Source of the DNA: UBA2334 sp049653005
Lineage (GTDB): Bacteria > Pseudomonadota > Gammaproteobacteria > Burkholderiales > Burkholderiaceae_C
NCBI GenBank assembly: GCA_049653005.1
Contig: JBASFL010000026.1
Span: 1-26,234 of the forward strand
Direction of reading: 5' to 3'
Length of the DNA stretch: 26,234 bases
A program made the position numbers and the translations under genes. Within the stretch, counting starts at the first letter, position 1. The number at the start of each line of letters is the position of its first letter. The notes below the pieces were generated by a model. That model was not told where the DNA came from, did not search any database, and saw only the letters and a program-made list of their open reading frames with translations. Shown here one piece after another: positions 22,313 to 26,234 of the stretch.

Positions 22313-24391
22313 TTGCCACTTGACCCGCTTTTGCTTGCATCTCCGATGGGGGTGGCGGTCATCGGACCGGAGGGGGCGTACGAATCGGTGAACGCCGCCT
22401 ACTGCGCCCTGTACGGCTACAGCGAGGCCGACATGCTGGGCCGCAGTTTCTCCATGGTGTTTCCCCTTGCGCAGCGGGCCCACATGCTGGCTTTGCACCG
22501 GGCGTTTTTGCAAGGCGACGGCGAGCTCGACGGTGAGTGGGAGGTGTGCCGACAAGGCGGTGCCCGCATCAGCATCCTGGCGCAATCGGTGCGGTTTCCC
22601 GATGCGCAGGGCCAGCCCCGTCGGCTGGTGTGTGTGCTCGACATCACCCACCGCAAACGCGGCGAGCAGGCGGCGGCCCTGTCCCAGCGGTTCACCCGCT
22701 CGGTGCTGGACGGTTTGTCTGCCCATGTGTGTGTGCTCGACGCCCGGGGCGTGATCGTCACCGTCAACCAAGCCTGGCGGGACTTTGCCCACGCCAACGG
22801 CGGGCACCTTGACCGGGTGTGCGAAGGGGCTGACTACTTGGCCGCCGCCGGTGGAGTGGACTGCCACCCCGGGGCCGCGTCGGCCGGGGGCCAGGGGTTT
22901 GGCGCCCAGCTGCGCGAGGTGCTGGCGGGCCGGTTGCGGCATTTCCAGTTCGAGTACCCGTGCCATTCCCCGGTGGTGCGGCGGTGGTTTCAGGCGCGGG
23001 TGGCCCGCATCGCGGGCACCGATCCCGTGCAAGCGGTGGTGTCGCATGAAAACATCACCGAAATCAAGCTGGCCCAGGAAGCCGTGGCCCAACGCGAAGC
23101 CTTGCTGATGGACATGGCGGCGTCCATCCCGGGGGCGTTGTTCCGCGTGCGTTTGCAACCCGGTGGCGAGCGCCAGTTTGTGTACATCAGCCCCGGGGTG
23201 GAGGCGCTGTTCGAGGTGTCTGCGGCGCACATCTGTGCGGGCACCACGGGCCTGCAAGCCTACATATTGGCCGAAGACCGGCCCGCGCACGAGGCGTCCA
23301 TCCGCGCCGCATCGGCCAGCCAGACCGTGTGGGAGCACGAATACCGCATTTGCACCGCCCGCACCTGCCAAACCAAGTGGGTGCACGCCAAAGCCACCCC
23401 CCGGGCCGATGGACAAGGGGGCGTGCTCTGGACGGGCCTGCTCACCGACGTGACCGAGCGCAAGCGCCAGCAAGCACGCCTGGCCGTCAGCGAGGAAACC
23501 TTCCGCACTCTGTTTGAAACCGTGCCCCTGGGCGTGGTGTACCAAGACATGGACGGCCGCATCCGTGCCGCCAACCCGGCGGCCCAACGCATCTTGGGGC
23601 TGACGCTGGCACAGCTGCAAGGCCGCACCTCCATCGACCCCGGCTGGCAGGCCGTGCACCAGGACGGCAGCCCATTTCCCGGCGAGCAACACCCCGCCAT
23701 GGTCGCCCTGGCCACCGGCCGCCCGGTGAGCAATGTGGTGATGGGGGTGCACCGGCCCCAGCAAGACCTGGTGTGGATCAACGTGAACGCGGTGCCGCTC
23801 TTCAAAGCAGGGGTGCTGGCCGAGGTGTACGCCAGCTTTGAGGACATCACACCGCGCATCGTGTTGGAGCACGAGTTGCGCCAGCAAGCCACCACCGATT
23901 TTTTGACCGGCGTGGCCAACCGCCGCAGCTTCATGGCGCGGCTGGAGCAAGAGGTGCAGCGCGTGCGCCGACACGCCGGGCTGCACGGCTGCGTGGTGTC
24001 GCTCGACCTGGACCACTTCAAGTGCATCAACGATGAACACGGCCACGCCATGGGCGACGAGGTGCTGAAACACGTCACCCGGCTCATGTGCGAAGAGGTC
24101 CGGCGGCTGGACGTGGTGGGGCGGTGCGGCGGCGAAGAGTTTTCGCTGCTGCTGCCCGACACCGCCACCGACGAGGCGCTGGTGCTGGCCGAGCGCCTGC
24201 GCCTGCGCGTGCAAAACAGCCCCTTGGTCCAGCCCTGTGCCGAGGGTGTCTTGACCGTGCCGGTGACCGTGAGCCTGGGTATCACCGCCCTTTTGCCCGA
24301 TGACGCGTGTGCCGATGAACCCCTGCTGAGGGCCGACCGCGCCTTGTACGCCGCCAAACGCAGCGGCCGCAACGCGGTGCGGGTGCATTGA
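22313..24391 (+). CDS. PAS-PAS-PAS-GGDEF diguanylate cyclase
   Basis: A soluble protein of about 692 residues that makes cyclic di-GMP from two GTP. There are three PAS-type modules: about 1-115 (LLASPMGVAVIGPEGAYESVN), about 255-385, a PAS-PAC unit ending in TDVTERKRQ, and about 390-520 (FRTLFETVPLGVVYQDMDGR). A short extra sensor segment (SVLDGLSAHVCVLDARGVIVTVNQAWRDF) lies between the first two. The GGDEF domain begins ATTDFLTGVANRRSFM; the active loop is GGEEF at 606-610, with the inhibitory I-site RRLD at 597-600, five residues before it. No membrane helix or EAL domain is present. I prefer TTG 22313 as start because AAGGGA lies 6 bases upstream; ATG 22274 is the alternative. Confidence 0.92.
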   Translation: MPLDPLLLASPMGVAVIGPEGAYESVNAAYCALYGYSEADMLGRSFSMVFPLAQRAHMLALHRAFLQGDGELDGEWEVCRQGGARISILAQSVRFPDAQGQPRRLVCVLDITHRKRGEQAAALSQRFTRSVLDGLSAHVCVLDARGVIVTVNQAWRDFAHANGGHLDRVCEGADYLAAAGGVDCHPGAASAGGQGFGAQLREVLAGRLRHFQFEYPCHSPVVRRWFQARVARIAGTDPVQAVVSHENITEIKLAQEAVAQREALLMDMAASIPGALFRVRLQPGGERQFVYISPGVEALFEVSAAHICAGTTGLQAYILAEDRPAHEASIRAASASQTVWEHEYRICTARTCQTKWVHAKATPRADGQGGVLWTGLLTDVTERKRQQARLAVSEETFRTLFETVPLGVVYQDMDGRIRAANPAAQRILGLTLAQLQGRTSIDPGWQAVHQDGSPFPGEQHPAMVALATGRPVSNVVMGVHRPQQDLVWINVNAVPLFKAGVLAEVYASFEDITPRIVLEHELRQQATTDFLTGVANRRSFMARLEQEVQRVRRHAGLHGCVVSLDLDHFKCINDEHGHAMGDEVLKHVTRLMCEEVRRLDVVGRCGGEEFSLLLPDTATDEALVLAERLRLRVQNSPLVQPCAEGVLTVPVTVSLGITALLPDDACADEPLLRADRALYAAKRSGRNAVRVH

Positions 24392-24421
24392 GCCTGTGGG
24401 CTTGTGCCACGTTCGGGCAAC

Positions 24422-24453
24422 AAAAAACCCGCCGGGTTGCCCGGGCGGGTTTG
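24422..24453 (-). terminator. Rho-independent terminator after tRNA-Met
   Basis: On the minus strand, nine-base stem AAACCCGCC/GGCGGGTTT with a short inner stem, followed by six T. It begins 6 bases after the tRNA CCA end. It may also serve the convergent diguanylate cyclase gene, whose stop is 30 bases away, though the T-run in that direction is poor. Confidence 0.88.
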
Positions 24454-24458
24454 GTGTT

Positions 24459-24535
24459 TGGTGGTGGTACCGGGACTTGAACCTGGGACATCAGCATTAT
24501 GAATGCTGCGCTCTAACCAACTGAGCTATACCACC
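24459..24535 (-). tRNA. tRNA-Met (anticodon CAT), elongator type
   Basis: A 77-base cloverleaf with the 3' CCA encoded (24459-24461). Acceptor stem GGTGGTA/TACCACC; D arm GCTCAGTTGGTTAGAGC; anticodon stem CAGCA/TGCTG around loop TTCATAA with anticodon CAT at 24499-24501; T arm CCAGG-TTCAAGT-CCCGG. The T stem has an A-C mismatch at 51-63, which I recall also in E. coli elongator tRNA-Met. It is not initiator tRNA, because pair 1-72 is a normal G-C. tRNA-Ile2 with lysidine is the alternative reading of a CAT anticodon. Confidence 0.9.
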
Positions 24536-24545
24536 GAAGTCCGAC

Positions 24546-24574
24546 ATTATAGCCAGTTTTTACTGGTGTGTGAA
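24546..24574 (-). promoter_or_regulatory. Sigma-70 promoter of tRNA-Met
   Basis: On the minus strand: -35 TTCACA (24569-24574), a 17-base spacer and a perfect -10 TATAAT (24546-24551), ten bases before the tRNA 5' end. The -35 box lies inside the last codons of the enoyl-CoA hydratase gene. Confidence 0.8.
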
Positions 24575-25336
24575 CGCAGCCTTGCGCTTGTTCACGAAGG
24601 CGTCCATGCCTTCTTTTTGGTCGTCGGTGGCGAACAGTGCGTGGAACAGGCGGCGCTCGAACATCACGCCGTCGGCCAGGCCGCCTTCAAAGGCGCGGTT
24701 CACACACTCTTTGGCGGCCATCACGCTGGGCAGGGAATAGTCGCAAATCATCAGCGCAGCGCCCAGTGCCTCGTCCATCAGCTTTTCAAGCGGGACGACG
24801 CGGCTGACCAGCCCGGCGCGCTCGGCCTCGTTCGCGTCCATCATGCGGCCCGTCAGCGCCATGTCCATGGCTTTGGCTTTGCCCACGGCGCGGGGCAGGC
24901 GCTGGGTGCCACCCGCGCCGGGGATGATGCCCAGCTTGATTTCGGGCTGGCCGAATTTGGCGTTGTCGGCCGCGATGATGAAGTCGCACATCATGGCCAG
25001 CTCGCAGCCACCGCCCAGGGCAAAACCGCTGACGGCGGCAATGACGGGTTTGCGCACGCTGCGGATGGTTTCCCAGTTGCGGGTGATGTAGTCGCCCTTG
25101 TACACGTCGGCAAAGGTGTACTTGGCCATGGCGCCGATGTCGGCCCCGGCGGCAAAGGCCTTTTCACTGCCGGTGACGATCATGCAGCCGATGTCGGCAT
25201 CGTCGTCAAAACCCTTCAGCGCCTGGCCCAGCTCGTTCATGAGCTGGTCGTTCAGGGCGTTGAGCTGTTTGGGGCGGTTGAGGGTGACGATGCCCACACG
25301 GCCTTCCGTGCGGGTGGTGATGAGTTCGAACGACAT
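24560..25336 (-). CDS. Enoyl-CoA hydratase
   Basis: A 258-residue crotonase-fold enzyme that hydrates trans-2-enoyl-CoA to 3-hydroxyacyl-CoA in fatty-acid or branched-chain/aromatic-acid degradation. The oxyanion-hole segment AFAAGADIGAM (about 60-70) and GFALGGGCELAMMCD carry catalytic Glu112; the second catalytic Glu132 is in GQPEIKLGIIPGAGGTQRLPR. Both catalytic glutamates are present, so this is a true hydratase rather than an isomerase-like paralogue. AGGAGA lies 8 bases before the ATG at 25336. A dyad TTGACGT-T-ACGTAAA lies just upstream of this ribosome site and may be an operator. The substrate range cannot be told from sequence. Confidence 0.95.
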   Translation of the reverse strand: MSFELITTRTEGRVGIVTLNRPKQLNALNDQLMNELGQALKGFDDDADIGCMIVTGSEKAFAAGADIGAMAKYTFADVYKGDYITRNWETIRSVRKPVIAAVSGFALGGGCELAMMCDFIIAADNAKFGQPEIKLGIIPGAGGTQRLPRAVGKAKAMDMALTGRMMDANEAERAGLVSRVVPLEKLMDEALGAALMICDYSLPSVMAAKECVNRAFEGGLADGVMFERRLFHALFATDDQKEGMDAFVNKRKAAFTHQ

Positions 25337-25352
25337 GGGTGCGGTCTCCTGG

Positions 25353-25367
25353 TTGACGTTACGTAAA
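25353..25367. promoter_or_regulatory. Candidate LiuR-like operator before the enoyl-CoA hydratase gene
   Basis: The 15-base imperfect dyad TTGACGT-T-ACGTAAA lies immediately upstream of the ribosome site. It resembles, from memory, the TTTACGTnnACGTCAA-type sites bound by the MerR-family regulator LiuR of acyl-CoA and branched-chain degradation. The half-site spacing may be one base shorter than the standard site. Confidence 0.45.
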
Positions 25368-25405
25368 GCAGCAGTCAGTCTAAACCAGCCGGCGGCTGGG
25401 GGTGT

Positions 25406-26233
25406 TCAGGGGCTTTGGGCCACGCCGGTCAGCGTCAGGTCCAGCCAAGTGTCTTCGTTCAGCGTGAGTTTGATGCGCGCGGGCAGGTGTTGCAGCGCGG
25501 GGGCAAACCACATGTCCACCGTGACTTTGCCGCGCGGGTTGGCCAGCGGGCGGGGTTTGAGGTGGAAGGCGGTCAGGTTGCCCAGCGGGGTGGGCAGGGT
25601 GTCTTGTGCCACCACGTCGTACACCCACTCGTCCACCCCCCCGGGGCGGCCCAGGGTGAGGCGGACGGTTTCGCCCACGGCCAGGCGGCGACGGCCGGTG
25701 GCGAAGTCTTGCGCCAGTTGCACGAACTGGCTGGCCGCGTCTTGCAGCTGGGGCGGGCGGGGCAGGGTGCTGCCGTCGTCGAGTTGCAGCAATTGGTCGC
25801 CAAAGCGGGCCGCGCGTTTTTTGCCCCGGCGGTCTTCTTCGTAGGCCTCGGGCCACAGGTGGGCGGGGGTGATGCGGCCCTGGCTGGTCATGCGCATGTT
25901 CAGCAGCAGGGCCACGCTCACGTCCACCTGGGCCTGGTAGCGCTCGGCGTTGCGCTGCCATTGCACCCGCGCGTCGCCCGAAAACTCGCCGCGAAAGAAG
26001 CCTTGCAGCTTGTAGCTCAGCCGTGTGCTGGCGGGCCAGGTGGCCAGCCAGGCGCGGTTGTCGGGTTTTTCATTGATAGCTGACTTGTCAATACCATCAA
26101 GCGCTGGAGGCTGTTTTTGTTCTGAATTTTGTGTGGTGGTGGGCTCGGCCGGTGGCAGGGGTTGCGCAACGCTTGGTTGATCAACGGCTGACGGGGGAGG
26201 CTGGGGGGCTGGGGCCTCGCGTGGGCGTTCGTC
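25406..26233 (-). CDS. DUF3108-family envelope protein, 5' end beyond the window
   Basis: The reading frame is open from the right edge to the TGA at 25406 (275 residues visible, no stop); the true start lies outside. The visible part begins with a Pro/Ala/Gln-rich linker (APAPQPPPSADS, LPPAEPTTT) of about 55 residues. Then comes a DUF3108-like domain: STRLSYKLQGFFRGEFSGDA, WQRNAERYQAQVDVS, GRITPAHLWPEAYEEDRRG, a central helical part, and LTAFHLKPRPLANPRGKVTV, VDMWFAPALQHLPARIKLTL, ending with GVAQSP. DUF3108 proteins are predicted periplasmic or envelope proteins without known function. Within the linker, NSEQKQPPALDGIDKSAINE is the in-frame translation of dispersed repeat copy D. An apparent GTG start at 25966 is probably internal, because the domain begins upstream of it. 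Confidence 0.85.
   Translation of the reverse strand, partial: DERPREAPAPQPPPSAVDQPSVAQPLPPAEPTTTQNSEQKQPPALDGIDKSAINEKPDNRAWLATWPASTRLSYKLQGFFRGEFSGDARVQWQRNAERYQAQVDVSVALLLNMRMTSQGRITPAHLWPEAYEEDRRGKKRAARFGDQLLQLDDGSTLPRPPQLQDAASQFVQLAQDFATGRRRLAVGETVRLTLGRPGGVDEWVYDVVAQDTLPTPLGNLTAFHLKPRPLANPRGKVTVDMWFAPALQHLPARIKLTLNEDTWLDLTLTGVAQSP
26066..26128 (-). repeat. Dispersed short repeat, copy D (inside the DUF3108 gene)
   Basis: On the plus strand: ATAGCTGACTTGTCAATACC, then ATCAAGCGCTGGAGG, CTGTTTTTG. It is in the opposite orientation to copies A-C. It is translated in frame within the Pro-rich linker, from the opposite strand of the element to that translated in cca, so it yields a different peptide. 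Confidence 0.8.
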
Positions 26234-26234
26234 C

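Noticed and set aside
22148..24388. 746-codon frame opposite the diguanylate cyclase
   Set aside because: Antisense shadow; the plus strand has clear PAS and GGDEF motifs.
25964..25966. GTG as the start of the DUF3108 gene
   Set aside because: The frame continues open to the window edge with domain-like sequence before this codon, so it is most likely internal.
1..26234. CRISPR arrays, insertion sequences, prophage or attachment sites
   Set aside because: No regularly spaced repeats, transposase, integrase or phage genes were seen. The tRNA has no duplicated 3' end elsewhere in the window.

Overview
The window reads as a chromosomal segment of a high-GC betaproteobacterium, most likely Burkholderiales and probably Comamonadaceae. 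This rests on the GC-rich codon use, on the block ffh / ccsA-like / PP0621-type / pilS / pilR / ampD, and on short AT-richer dispersed repeats that resemble ones I recall from Comamonadaceae genomes. I identify 20 protein genes (19 complete, one running off the right edge) and one tRNA. Coding density is very high: no gap between genes exceeds about 225 bases. I see no phage, insertion sequence, CRISPR array or rRNA.

Positions 4-6566 (minus strand) are one compact six-gene run. In transcription order it holds a CsoR/FrmR-family repressor, a glutathione S-transferase-like protein, a hybrid sensor kinase, the CCA-adding enzyme (cca), and an OmpR-type response regulator with its sensor kinase. 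Divergent from the repressor, across a 223-base regulatory gap with a CsoR-type palindrome, are a DUF302-like lipoprotein and a FadL-type outer-membrane channel (6790-8764), closed by a strong terminator. Next on the minus strand come slt (lytic transglycosylase) and an NDUFA9-like NAD(P)-binding protein. slt is back to back with fau (5-formyl-THF cyclo-ligase), their start codons only 9 bases apart.

Positions 12569-17385 (minus) form a second operon: ccsA-like, PP0621-type, pilS, pilR, ampD, with overlapping or touching genes. It combines type IV pilus regulation with muropeptide recycling. Divergent from it are ffh (SRP54) and a CbiM-like membrane protein. Then miaB and a translationally coupled methyltransferase (minus), a small secreted protein (minus), a PAS-PAS-PAS-GGDEF diguanylate cyclase (plus), tRNA-Met(CAT) with its own promoter and terminator (minus), an enoyl-CoA hydratase (minus) behind a possible LiuR-like operator, and a partial DUF3108 protein (minus).

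The most unusual feature is a family of five short repeats of about 50-65 bp (core ATAGCT...CAATAC...CAAGCGCTGGAGGC...TTTT). Two lie in frame inside cca and one in frame inside the DUF3108 gene. One supplies the ampD stop codon, and one forms the leader just before miaB. They behave like protein-embedded palindromic elements. The second most interesting item is the CsoR-family / DUF302 lipoprotein / FadL locus, whose regulator has a non-canonical cysteine arrangement.
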